Shown: positions 26,240 to 35,600 of the stretch, one piece after another
How positions within the stretch are numbered: position 1 is the stretch's first letter
Layout: every line of letters begins with the position of its first letter
NCBI GenBank assembly: GCA_002435785.1
Contig: DIUC01000017.1
Span: 33,575-97,574, forward strand
Length of the DNA: 64,000 nucleotides
From: Saprospiraceae bacterium UBA6168
GTDB lineage: Bacteria > Bacteroidota > Bacteroidia > Chitinophagales > Saprospiraceae
Direction of reading: 5' to 3'
Notes under the pieces: model-generated
Databases searched by the model: none
Seen by the model: the letters and a program-made list of their open reading frames with translations, nothing else
Told to the model about the DNA's origin: nothing
Position numbers and translations under genes: made by a program

Positions 26240-26893
26240 TCAAGCGTCAAGATTCCTTCCCGCTATCAGAAAATCTTGGTATTCCTTCAGTTCGTCCCAC
26301 TTGCCCGCAGCAGCGAGTGCAGCCTGCTTTGGCCATGTTTCTGGGTTTGAAATCCTAAAGCTTGGACCAGCGGCATCAAGTATTTCCCTTAGCCTTGCGA
26401 CGGAGGTTTCCGCAAGGGCTGCAAAGGTCCAAATGCCCGCATCATAGCAAAGCTGCTCAATTTTTGGGCCTATGCCTTCCACAACTTTCAAGTCATCGGG
26501 ATTGGGGGGCGGCCCAACGGCAGCACGTGCGCCCATGGCCGTGCCAGCGGCAAGCGCCACCACCAAATCAGACTCGCTTTTTTCGAGCCGGAACCGCAGC
26601 CCAGTCACGTCGCCCTCCAGCGACATTATTTTCTGGCGGTGCTTGGCATTGTCCTTCTCCGATTCATCCAATTTGTACCGCAAACTGGCATGTTCCTTTT
26701 CCAGTTCGAGGTGGGCTGCCTTGAGCCGGTTGTGCTCGGCGTTGAGTTCGTGGTAAAGTTTGTGCCACTTGTACCAGAGAATATACCCCAGCAGCAGCCC
26801 CAAAAGGAATGCGACCAGCAGCATTAGCAATACCTCAATGGTGTGGTTGGTGTAGGTGCCTGCGCCAGGCCCTTGGAAAGTATTTTCAAACAT
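26240..26893 (-). CDS. Membrane-anchored coiled coil with helix-hairpin-helix
   Basis: 217 residues. One N-terminal membrane helix (VLLMLLVAFLLGLLLGYILW, ~21-40), a coiled coil to ~110 (LKAAHLELEKEHASLRYKL), then a C-terminal HhH unit (DDLKVVEGIGPKIEQLCYDAG ~132-152, then WTFAALAETSVARLREIL) of the kind found in DNA-binding proteins and in the NADH-quinone oxidoreductase-related DUF4332 group. Likely a membrane protein with a nucleic-acid-binding or protein-binding tail; the exact role is unknown. Confidence 0.8.
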   Translation of the reverse strand: MFENTFQGPGAGTYTNHTIEVLLMLLVAFLLGLLLGYILWYKWHKLYHELNAEHNRLKAAHLELEKEHASLRYKLDESEKDNAKHRQKIMSLEGDVTGLRFRLEKSESDLVVALAAGTAMGARAAVGPPPNPDDLKVVEGIGPKIEQLCYDAGIWTFAALAETSVARLREILDAAGPSFRISNPETWPKQAALAAAGKWDELKEYQDFLIAGRNLDA

Positions 26894-26958
26894 GATTGTT
26901 TAATTTTTTGATGAGAAATCAAGGCGTAACTTTTGTTACTTAATTGATTTCCAGTTAG

Positions 26959-27807
26959 TTAGCTTAGGTCTTTTTTGTTCAGCACCAGCACTACCCGGCG
27001 GTTGAGGCGACTGCCCTCCTCGGTGTTGTTGTCGGCTACTGGCTCCAGTTCGCCCTTCGACGCTATGGTAATCCGATTGCTTTTTATGCCCTTGGAAATC
27101 AGGAGGTCTTGGACATGCTTCGCACGTTCCATGCCGAGCTTTTGGTTGTATTCCACCGTCCCGGAGTCATCCGTATGGCCTGTGATGGCCACCGTCTCGT
27201 CCGTTTTTTGCAACCTTTTCGCCAACTTGTCGAGGTATTCGTCCACTTGGGGGTCAGGCTCCTTGGTTGACTTTGCGTAGGGGAAAAGGATGGTGATGGT
27301 ATTGTCCACTTCCACGATTTCCACGGTATTTTCCTTTGGTATGTCCTTGATGTTGAAGCTTGCGCCCACGAACTTGCCCGTCTTTGCGTCGTCCGGTGGC
27401 TCGTTCACAACCCTTGAGGTCACGGCGATGCGCTCGGGGTTGAGGCCGGGCACTTCGGCCAACAGCAGCTCCTTGATTTTTGTGGCACGGGCAAGGCCCA
27501 TGTTGCTGAATCCCTTAGGGGCAGCCTCGTCCTTGAAGTAGAGGCCAGCAATTTCGAGCAGTTTACCGTCCGAGAGCTTTCCCATGAGGGAATCCCGGTA
27601 CGCTTGCCAGGTGGGTCGGGTTTCAGGGCCAGCAGCGGCCCAAGAAAACACGATGGGGCGATTGTCGTCGGTGGGTGCTGGTGGTGGGTCAACAATGGCC
27701 GTGCTGTCACCGCAAACCTGCTTGATGTGACAAACATACCATTGCTGGCATACCACGCACCACAAGACAAACAGCCCGATTGGGAGTAATGCCAAACGTG
27801 AAGACAT
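26959..27807 (-). CDS. OmpA-family protein
   Basis: 282 residues. N-terminal hydrophobic helix (LALLPIGLFVLWCVVC), a middle region ~50-150 that resembles a second, diverged OmpA-like unit (MGLARATKIKELLLAEVPGLNPERIAVTSRVV), and a C-terminal OmpA domain (ITGHTDDSGTVEYNQKLGMER ... NRITIASKGELEPVADN ... RLNRRVVLVL) that binds peptidoglycan diaminopimelate through D and R. Links the outer or inner membrane to the wall. Confidence 0.9.
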   Translation of the reverse strand: MSSRLALLPIGLFVLWCVVCQQWYVCHIKQVCGDSTAIVDPPPAPTDDNRPIVFSWAAAGPETRPTWQAYRDSLMGKLSDGKLLEIAGLYFKDEAAPKGFSNMGLARATKIKELLLAEVPGLNPERIAVTSRVVNEPPDDAKTGKFVGASFNIKDIPKENTVEIVEVDNTITILFPYAKSTKEPDPQVDEYLDKLAKRLQKTDETVAITGHTDDSGTVEYNQKLGMERAKHVQDLLISKGIKSNRITIASKGELEPVADNNTEEGSRLNRRVVLVLNKKDLS

Positions 27808-28125
27808 AGGTTGTTTAATTTAGATTAAAAAATATGGCTGAATATGAAACGCCAAGTTATTGAAAATCAATTACTTATCTTCTGACTTATTGAACTTGGG
27901 GACTTTGGTGCGCTATCTCATGGGCGCTTTGAGCAGTTGGAAATGGGTGGTTCGAGAGATGGTGTGGTTTGGAAAGCTGACCCTACTTTGGGTGAAGTTC
28001 TTTGGATTCGCCAAAGGTAAAAAACTGGCTGACAATTCCCGCAAATCGCAAAAAAATAAAAATTTAATGTTGGAAACATTGTCCATTCAAAAAACTCCTG
28101 CAAGAAGAAACTGGAAACCCAATAT
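27808..28125. other. Gene-free spacer
   Basis: About 320 bp between two minus-strand genes. The plus-strand frame through it has no family resemblance and runs antisense into the next gene. Presumably it holds the promoter of the OmpA-type gene; no clear element found. Confidence 0.5.
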
Positions 28126-28779
28126 TTATGAAACGTACAAAAATTCAATTGTGAGGCCGGGTACTGTTTCCATCAAAGCTGCTTCTTCGATGGATACTTT
28201 TGCGGTATATGCTTTCAGGGTGGTGAAAACTTGCTCCCGGATGCCCTGCCGAATGGCAATCTCAAGCACCGCAGTTTCTCCGAAATCTTGCCTCAAGACC
28301 TTCACTTCCATTTTTTTAACCGCATTCATCACGTCCGGCATGAGGTCATAACCAAAGGTGAGTTGGTAAACATCCTCGACAAGTTGCTCCACGATATTGG
28401 CTTTTAGAAAGGCATCCTGCGTGGCATTACGGTAGGCATTGATGAGGCCGGAAGTGCCAAGCAGCGTTCCGCCAAAATAGCGCACCACCACCACAAAGAC
28501 ATTGGTCAGGCCAAAGCTGTCAATCTGCCCAAGCATGGGCTTCCCGGCAGTGCCGCTTGGCTCACCGTCGTCATTTGCCCTGAAATTGTTTTTGTCCAAG
28601 CCGAGTCGGTAGGCGTAGCAGTAGTGGCGGGCTTTCGGGTGCAACTTCCGCAATGATTCGAGGTGCTGCTGGACTTCGGGCTCCGAACGGATGTGCCAGG
28701 CATAGGCGAGGAATTTACTGCCCCGGTCACGAAACTCTCCAGTGACAGGGTCTGCCAGCGTCAGGTAGGAATCTTTCAA
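28126..28779 (-). CDS. yigZ: IMPACT/YigZ family protein
   Basis: 217 residues from a TTG start; the N-terminus KDSYLTLADPVTGEFRDRGSKFLA aligns with family members from their first residues, so TTG is the natural choice. The UPF0029 core has HYCYAYRLG, NDDGEPSGTAGKPML and VVRYFGGTLLGTSGLI, and a C-terminal DUF1949-like domain follows. Family members may act in translation regulation; the molecular role in bacteria is unsettled. It is 50 bp after truB on the same strand. Confidence 0.9.
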   Translation of the reverse strand: MKDSYLTLADPVTGEFRDRGSKFLAYAWHIRSEPEVQQHLESLRKLHPKARHYCYAYRLGLDKNNFRANDDGEPSGTAGKPMLGQIDSFGLTNVFVVVVRYFGGTLLGTSGLINAYRNATQDAFLKANIVEQLVEDVYQLTFGYDLMPDVMNAVKKMEVKVLRQDFGETAVLEIAIRQGIREQVFTTLKAYTAKVSIEEAALMETVPGLTIEFLYVS

Positions 28780-28829
28780 ATATAGTTGGGTTGGTATTTC
28801 TTTTTTTGCTGATTGTCAGCCATTTACAC

Positions 28830-29549
28830 TCAAATCGCTTTGGTAGCCAAAGTGTTGAAATGCTGCACCAGCGCATCCAGCTTCCAGGCATTTTCCAGCT
28901 TAAAGCTCCCCACTTTGGTGCGGCAAAGGGACGACAGGTAGCCGCCACTTTCCAATGCCTTCCCAAAGTCGTAGGCCAAGGAGCGGATATAAGTGCCCTT
29001 GCTGCAAGTCACCCTAAAATCAATGGTTGGCAGTGTCACGCCCGTCATCTCGAACTCATAAATGGTGACTGGCCGAGGGGCTACTTCCACCATGACGCCC
29101 TGCCTCGCTTTTTTGTAAAGGGGCTGCCCATCCACTTTGATGGCGGAGAACATGGGCGGCAACTGCTCAATGTCACCGACAAACTGCTGTCGGGCAGTTT
29201 CGAGCATTTCGTGGGTGATATGGCTGGTTGGAAAAATGGCGTCCGGCTCCGTCTCGGCGTCGTAGGAGGGCGTGGTGGCGCCAAGGGTGATGGTGCCGGT
29301 GTATTCTTTGGTAAGACCTTGGTATTCCGCCAATTTCTTGGTGCTTTTTCCGGTGCAGATGATGAGTAAACCAGTGGCCAACGGGTCGAGCGTTCCGGCA
29401 TGGCCGACTTTGATGTTTTTCAAGCCCAGGTTGTGCTTGAGGCTGGAACGGATTTTATTTACAACATCGAAGGATGTCCATCCTTGGGGCTTGTCCACCA
29501 AGAAGCAGGTGCCTTCCATCAAACTTCGACTAGGCAGCGGGTCTTCCAT
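28830..29549 (-). CDS. truB: tRNA pseudouridine(55) synthase TruB
   Basis: 239 residues; start at 29549 or at the internal ATG 30 bp later (MEGTCFLVDKPQGWTSFDVV), which fits the family slightly better. Catalytic aspartate D55 in GHAGTLDPLATG; RCSKGTYIRSLAYDFG-like VTCSKGTYIRSLAYDFG is present. It isomerises U55 in the T-loop of tRNAs. In Bacteroidota it usually follows ftsX, a DUF3098 gene and uppP; here uppP is absent and a 140-bp gap separates it from the DUF3098 gene. Confidence 0.95.
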   Translation of the reverse strand: MEDPLPSRSLMEGTCFLVDKPQGWTSFDVVNKIRSSLKHNLGLKNIKVGHAGTLDPLATGLLIICTGKSTKKLAEYQGLTKEYTGTITLGATTPSYDAETEPDAIFPTSHITHEMLETARQQFVGDIEQLPPMFSAIKVDGQPLYKKARQGVMVEVAPRPVTIYEFEMTGVTLPTIDFRVTCSKGTYIRSLAYDFGKALESGGYLSSLCRTKVGSFKLENAWKLDALVQHFNTLATKAI

Positions 29550-29689
29550 TTGTCAGATTTTATGGGAACTGGTGCTGCGTCCTGCGCAACCAAAGTTCCA
29601 ACATTTGAGCGCCAGCTTGGCGCAATGTCGCTAATTTCCCTTTCTATTGAAAAATATACCAAATTCCAACAACCCCAAAACAGCATGGA

Positions 29690-30031
29690 TTAGGCGACCT
29701 GTTCAGGCGCTACCGTTTCCAGCCCGGGGTTCTTAAAAATGGCAAAAATTTCCACCACCAAACCCAGCAAGATAACTGCTGGCCCCAACAAAGTGCGGCG
29801 GCGGCTGAAAATCAGGCTCTCGTCCCAAGTGTTTGGGTCGGGCATGGCACCACCACTCATCAGCATAAGGCCAAGGGCTATCAAAGCCAAGCCCACCAGC
29901 ATGAGCACGTAATTTGTTTTTCCAAAAATCAACACGTTGTTTTTTGGCGTAAATACCTGTGTCTTTACCCTTTGGGCTGCTTGAGGCACCCTGGGCGTTG
30001 TGCTTACGACTACTTTTTTCTTGGTACTCAT
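29690..30031 (-). CDS. DUF3098 membrane protein
   Basis: 113 residues with two membrane helices (VLMLVGLALIALGLMLMSGG and LLGPAVILLGLVVEIFAIF) and the conserved linker PNTWDESLIFSRRRT, typical of DUF3098. Function unknown; conserved next to ftsX in Bacteroidota, as here (66 bp after ftsX). Confidence 0.9.
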   Translation of the reverse strand: MSTKKKVVVSTTPRVPQAAQRVKTQVFTPKNNVLIFGKTNYVLMLVGLALIALGLMLMSGGAMPDPNTWDESLIFSRRRTLLGPAVILLGLVVEIFAIFKNPGLETVAPEQVA

Positions 30032-30097
30032 TTTTATTTTTTAGAAACCAATTACCCCGTAACTGGCCAAAGGTTCATTTTTGCCGCAAGGCAGCAA

Positions 30098-30961
30098 TCA
30101 ATACAAATCATCCACCCGCATCCGCAGGTATTTTTTTACCACATAATAGGTGCTCGAAACCATTATCACGAACCCAAGCACCAGCAGGGTTCCAAAAACC
30201 ACCGCCACGCCAACCACGTTGATGGCCGAAAGCAGGTCTGGTTCATCCCTGAAAGCCATGTACAACAGCGCCCCCAGCCCAACGATGGCCAGGATTCCGC
30301 AAAGCAGCCCCTGCCTGAAGCTGCGGCTGAGGTACGGCTTGCTGATGAAGCCCCACGATGCGCCGACTAATTCCATGTTTTTTATCAAAAACCGATTGGC
30401 GTACAGCGCCAGCCGCACCGTGTTGAGTATCAGCGCCACGGCCACCAGCACAAAGAACAGGCCCAGTCCAAGCACCCAAACGCTGATTTTACGCAGGTTG
30501 GCAGCAATGGATTCCGTGACGCTCTCCTGGTAATAGATGTCGTTCACGAAGGGCATCACCTTGATGTCCTCCCGGACGAGGCTCATGCTGTCGGGGTCCA
30601 TCCAGTCTGATTTTACGTTAAAAATCAGTACGTCATAGAGCGGGTTTGCCATGTCGAGCTTGCCAAAATCCTGTCCAAACTCCTGCTGCATCAGGGCTGC
30701 CCCCTCTGCTTTGTTGAAGAATTTAGTGGAGTTGGCTTTGAAATAGCTGCTCGCCGCCAAATGCTGTTTCAGGGAGTCAACTTGGGGGGAAGCAGCTTCC
30801 TCCTTCAGTTCCACGATGACTTCGACCTGCTCACGCAACGTTTTCAGCAACTGCTGGCCCTGCACCACGAGCAACCCGAATAGTCCCAACAGAAACAACA
30901 CCAGCGTCACACTGAAGATGGTGTAGAAGTAGTTCGGCTTATGAACGGGTGGTTTTTTCAT
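30098..30961 (-). CDS. ftsX: Cell division protein FtsX
   Basis: 287 residues from the ATG at 30961 (MKKPPVHKPNYFY); the frame extends 17 codons upstream without homology. Four membrane helices: ~13-35 (TIFSVTLVLFLLGLFGLLVV) and three in the C-terminal half, with a periplasmic domain (~45-170) between the first two, the FtsX layout. With FtsE it controls peptidoglycan hydrolases at the division site. FtsE is not adjacent, as usual in this phylum. Confidence 0.92.
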   Translation of the reverse strand: MKKPPVHKPNYFYTIFSVTLVLFLLGLFGLLVVQGQQLLKTLREQVEVIVELKEEAASPQVDSLKQHLAASSYFKANSTKFFNKAEGAALMQQEFGQDFGKLDMANPLYDVLIFNVKSDWMDPDSMSLVREDIKVMPFVNDIYYQESVTESIAANLRKISVWVLGLGLFFVLVAVALILNTVRLALYANRFLIKNMELVGASWGFISKPYLSRSFRQGLLCGILAIVGLGALLYMAFRDEPDLLSAINVVGVAVVFGTLLVLGFVIMVSSTYYVVKKYLRMRVDDLY

Positions 30962-31012
30962 CAAAGAAGCTGCTTTTGGCAAATACGGCGCAAAATTAAC
31001 AAAAACTTGCAC

Positions 31013-31453
31013 CTATTTATCCGACTCCATTTCCTTCATCAGTGTTTCGATTTCCTTGAGCAATTTCTTGGAATCCTCCTTGATGGCATTGGAGTCCCCA
31101 CCCCTGCGTTCAGAGGTGGCCGCTTCGTCATAGTCGTCCAAGTTTTCTTTTAACCGCTTGCGCTTTTTCTCCAGTTCTTCGATGCGGTCCACGTACTTTT
31201 CATCAAACTCCTTGGCGTTCTTTTTCAGGCTCGACAACATGCCCTCGATTTTGTCCACCGCCTTGTCGTATTTGCCCTTGTCGAACTTCTCCTTTTCGGC
31301 CTTGAGCAGGTCCGTCACAGCAGCGCCGACATCTTTCACTTCGCCAACGATTTTTTTTGCGCCCTGCTTTTCCTCGTCCGTGCCGAGGAAAAGGTTGTAA
31401 ATCAGGATGCCGATTACCAAAATGACCAACAGTTTCAAAAGACTTTTCACCAT
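31013..31453 (-). CDS. Membrane-anchored coiled-coil hypothetical protein
   Basis: 146 residues. An N-terminal membrane helix (LLKLLVILVIGILIYNLFL) and a highly charged helical tail with coiled-coil character (DRIEELEKKRKRLKENLDDY, LKEIETLMKEMESDK). No family name. It lies 51 bp upstream of ftsX on the same strand, so it may belong to the division/envelope operon. Confidence 0.75.
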   Translation of the reverse strand: MVKSLLKLLVILVIGILIYNLFLGTDEEKQGAKKIVGEVKDVGAAVTDLLKAEKEKFDKGKYDKAVDKIEGMLSSLKKNAKEFDEKYVDRIEELEKKRKRLKENLDDYDEAATSERRGGDSNAIKEDSKKLLKEIETLMKEMESDK

Positions 31454-31486
31454 GAGGGAATTGGATTTATTTTTTTAAAAAAAAAA

Positions 31487-32470
31487 TTAGGTGGTTGCTG
31501 TGTCAACAGCCCCCGATTTCACCGCTGAGGTCTTGAAAAGGACTGGCAGTGTGCCGTCCCATTCTTGTGCTTCCCGCAATGAAACGAATTTTTGACTTAG
31601 CCCTTTCAGGAAGTCACCCATTGGCCGGGGCTTGTAAGACTCCTTCTCCCGTTTCTTGATGGAAGCGAGGTACAGCGCCGCCACTCCTGCCACGAGGTAG
31701 GTGCCGTAGCTGCTCGAAATTGGCTCCTGCACGTACTCGTTTTTTATTTTGCAAAAATTGGCGCTCGCATTGGACACCAAAAAATGGATGTTCGCCTCAG
31801 CGTCAATCTCGGCCTTTCGTTTCTCAAAAATTCCCTTTGAAAAGGCCCCTACATTCACGACCTCTGGCCGCAAGGAGGGAAAATTTGCCGCAGGCAAGCC
31901 CTTCCAAACATCCCCATCACTCCGGTTGGGGAGCGAAGCAAAAAGCACCGCCCCTGATGCTGCCAAAAGCCCGAACACCCGGTCAATTTCCGCCTGCGAA
32001 ATTCCCTCCAATGCAAGGTCTTCCAGTGCATAGGACACGCTGGCCACCACGATATCAACGCCCAAATTGGCAGCCGCCTCCAAGCCTCGCAGGAAGTCTT
32101 TCACCCGGAAAAACTTGTGGTCAACGGTATTGATTTTCAGGATAAAAACCTCGGCCTCCGGCAAAAAACCCCGCAATGCGTTTTCCCCCTCTTCCTTGGA
32201 CGTGAGGACGCACACGCATTGAGTTCCATGCCCCTTCTTGCGGTGGGCATCGGTGACGTCGTCATTGCCACCGAGCAGTGGCTTTGCCGGATTGAAGCCA
32301 GGCAGTGCCGCATTGAACTTGCGCCCGGCCTTGTCGAGGTGCTTCAGGGCAGGGTGCGCCAAGTCAACGCCTGTATCAAGCACGGCAATTCGCACACCGC
32401 TTCCACCAGTGTCAAGCCACGACTTGAAGACGTGGTTTTGTATTTTTTCAGACCAATCGAATTGAATCAT
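31487..32470 (-). CDS. Subtilisin-like (S8) protein, catalytic serine replaced
   Basis: 327 residues from the ATG at 32470 (MIQFDWSEKI); a TTG further up lies in terminator sequence and is unlikely. The fold markers are clear: aspartate D32 in IAVLDTGVDLAHP, histidine H81 in GHGTQ, oxyanion asparagine N182 in ASLPNRS. The expected GTS(M/F) serine, however, is Y258 in SYGTYLVAGVAAL: the codon is TAC where TCC would give serine. So the protein is probably not an active peptidase of the standard type. No signal peptide, so cytoplasmic unless exported otherwise. Unless the neighbouring serines (SSS, 253-255) substitute, a pseudo-enzyme or binding role is likely. Confidence 0.85.
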   Translation of the reverse strand: MIQFDWSEKIQNHVFKSWLDTGGSGVRIAVLDTGVDLAHPALKHLDKAGRKFNAALPGFNPAKPLLGGNDDVTDAHRKKGHGTQCVCVLTSKEEGENALRGFLPEAEVFILKINTVDHKFFRVKDFLRGLEAAANLGVDIVVASVSYALEDLALEGISQAEIDRVFGLLAASGAVLFASLPNRSDGDVWKGLPAANFPSLRPEVVNVGAFSKGIFEKRKAEIDAEANIHFLVSNASANFCKIKNEYVQEPISSSYGTYLVAGVAALYLASIKKREKESYKPRPMGDFLKGLSQKFVSLREAQEWDGTLPVLFKTSAVKSGAVDTATT

Positions 32471-32534
32471 CAGGGTATTGTTGACGGGTTCAAGCAAAGA
32501 TGGGGATTTTTGGGAATACGGAGATTTTTTAAGC

Positions 32535-32564
32535 AAAAAACCTCCGCAAGATGGCTTGCGGAGG
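32535..32564 (-). terminator. Terminator of the giant T9SS gene
   Basis: Minus-strand hairpin with arms CCTCCGCAAG and CTTGCGGAGG, loop 4 nt, followed by six Ts; 38 bp after the stop at 32602. Confidence 0.9.
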
Positions 32565-32601
32565 CTGGAACAGGCAGAATTTCAGTTGCTATTCAGGTTT
32601 A

Positions 32602-35600
32602 CTAATGTTTCACTATTTTTTGTACCCAGACTTGTTCGCCCTTATCTAACACCTTTACAAAATAGACGCCCTCAGGCAGTTCCTTTATCGAGATGAGGTG
32701 CATCTGGCTGTCGGGTTGCAGTGTTTCTGTGCGAAGGGTTCGGCCAAGTAGGTCAAGGATTTGGACTGATCCCGCATTATGGAGGTGGCCTTTTAATTCC
32801 AATGTCAGTGCACCAGTCGTCGGGTTGGGGAAGAGGCGGATGCCTAGTCCGCCAGTTGGATTCCTGACCACAGTTAGTGGCATACCGTTAATGCAGATAT
32901 TGTCCAACTGGAGGCGGGAGTAGGTGTCTTCGCCACCCTGGTTGTTGCCAAGGGCGTTTTCAACGTAAAAAGCAGGTTGCACCCAAACGCCACCTTCCGA
33001 GGAATTGCATGGGTCAAGTCCAGGCCAAGTGCTCAGGTCAAAGGGCACCTCAATTTCTGCCCAATCGGGGCCCTCAATTACTGGAAGATGAAATAAATTG
33101 CGGCCATTCAACGGAATATTTGGCGTCCAAACCATAATATCACGTGGCCTACTCTTGGCTGTCTCTCCCTTGGCTCTCATTTGAATAGTACCAGTGCCAT
33201 TTCCCAGACAAACTTCTTCCAAACTGGTCAATACAGCAGAAATGTCGAAATTGCCTGAAAGCTCAATCGTCCAAGCATCGAAGCTTCCGGGTTCGCCTTC
33301 GACTACCACAGGTTCGCCGCTCGCCGCCGTCCAGCCAGCAGACGCCCCACCGGACATCATACCGCCGCCAATTGCACCTCCGGCAAAAGTGGGGTTGGGG
33401 AAGTCGGTATCGGTGCATTCCACATTGGCCAAGCAGGTGATGGACACGGACTTTAGGTGTACGAACACCTCACAGATGGTGCCATCCGGCTTCAGGCGTG
33501 TCACCACCATCACCACGGTGTACGTACCGCTACTGGGGAAGATGTGGCAAATACCGCCGTTGCCCACGCTGGTGCCAATCACTGGCCCGGAGGCCGAGTT
33601 CAAGTGCCACACAACAGTTTCGCAATCGCTCAATGCCACTGGCGAGAAACAGGCTTTGCATGAATTTGGGTACTTGACGACCGCAAAGCCTTGGTTCACA
33701 GCCGAACTCAATGCCTGTACATCGCATGGGCAGAGGTTGGGGCAGTCTACGTTGAAGTTAATATCACAGGTACAATCGTTGTCACCGTCTTGGCCTGTCA
33801 AGCTAAGGGTGTATTGACCAGGCTGCCCAAAGTAGTTGGGAAGTAGGTTGATGCCGAAATAGGAATCTGCGGTCAAAGTGGAACCTTGTTGTGGGCCACC
33901 TGGACCATTCAACACCCAACCAATGGGGTACGTGGTATTGTTGATTAACTGTGAAAAAGCTGGAGCACTGCATCCGGAATTGGTGTATGTTGACGGCGGG
34001 ATGAAAGTAGCACCGTTAGAATTACTCAATAGTGTTTTATCATAAACAGCTTCATCTGTACAATTGCCATTTACAGAAATGGAAGTAGAGAATATGCCAA
34101 CACCCGCATTGATAAAGGCACCAACCGACCGTGTACAGGCATTTCTGATGACATACACGGGGAGTGCAGTTCCACAAAAAGCGCTGAAATTATACAATAT
34201 AGTGTTGGATGCATTGGCACTGGCCTGGATGACCAGATAGGCGTTGGGAGGAATAAAAGTACTCGGCCCAGCGACAATAATTCCGGGGCAACCTGAATAT
34301 CCGTTCGGGTTGCCAGCCATCCAACCGCAAGCCGCAGTTCCTAAGTTGATGTCATTGTTCTGTGTTCCCGAAACATTGGCACTTGGGTCAAAGTCAACTT
34401 CTAACTCACTGATATTGAAGCCCTTGCCACCAGAGTGGATGATCATAAATTCGTTGTCCTGTTCAGTTCCGCAAGCATCCACAAAGATAGCCTTGATGGT
34501 TGGTCCGCCACCGAACAAGCCCGTAAAGCTGTAACCATTGTTAATATTAGGGCACCCTAACTGCACGGCCGCAGTATCGCAATGCATCTGCTGGCTCGGT
34601 GCGCCATGCCCCCAACGCATGTACATATCATAGAATCCGCTGCAGAGACAGGAGCATTCCATTGTCTCAATCGTGAATATGCACTGTTCACAGACGACGC
34701 CGTTGCAAACACTGGTAAAGACCAGTTCGTAAACTTTAGGATAAACAAAATCGGTGTTGGGAATGGAAATCTGGAAACCTGGGCCAGTTGCAGTGCCAGA
34801 AGTGATGATATTGGTGGTTCCTTTTTCACGAAGTTCCCAAGCAATGGAAGACAGGCAGTTGTTGCCGATGCAACTGAAATTGCCACCAAAATTGAACACA
34901 TAGCCTGGAGCTTGGCATGGCAATGAGAGGGTATCACCGCAAGTGATGGTTTGGTTGGGAGCGCCTTGGTATGGTCGCCAGTTCATGTCCTCAAAATCGC
35001 CGCACTCGCAAAGGTCCGAACAGGGCAGGTCAAACGTGGTACACATCTCCTTTGCCCAACAAATATCTCCTTGCTGGTTTTGCTCAAACACATTGACGCA
35101 GATTTGGTAAGAACCGCCTTGTTGGAAATTGAACAGCCAATTTCCATTGGGGTCTGTGATGACTTGAATGACATTTGTACCGGGAATGTACGGCGGCGTT
35201 GAGAACCAGTGGCAGGTATCGAACTGCGGTGAAGTGACCGTTGCACTGCACAACACAGGGTCGGTCACCACTGTGAAGCCCTGAGCCACAAGGGCGCAGA
35301 AGGCGTCAAAGTCCTGACAACAGCTATCACAATCCTCTTGTACCCAATTGATATAACAGGCACAAGCTTCCCCAGCACCGGGACATAGTGTCGTCGTGAC
35401 AAAAGTATAATTGCCAGGAGCGCTTACCTGACTTGCTGGAAAAGTCAATGAGACATTACCATTGTTTAAAACACCATTGCTAATTGGGCCATTTGGGCCA
35501 GTCAATGTCCAGGTAATCAATGGTGGACAAGCCATCGTTGGGTCATTGGAAACACAGCCGATATTGCCTGAAATCGTAACGTCCCCTGATTGACAAGGAA

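Noticed and set aside
27860..28351. 163-codon plus-strand frame in the spacer and antisense to the IMPACT-family gene
   Set aside because: No motif, half antisense to a real gene, and basic low-complexity start.
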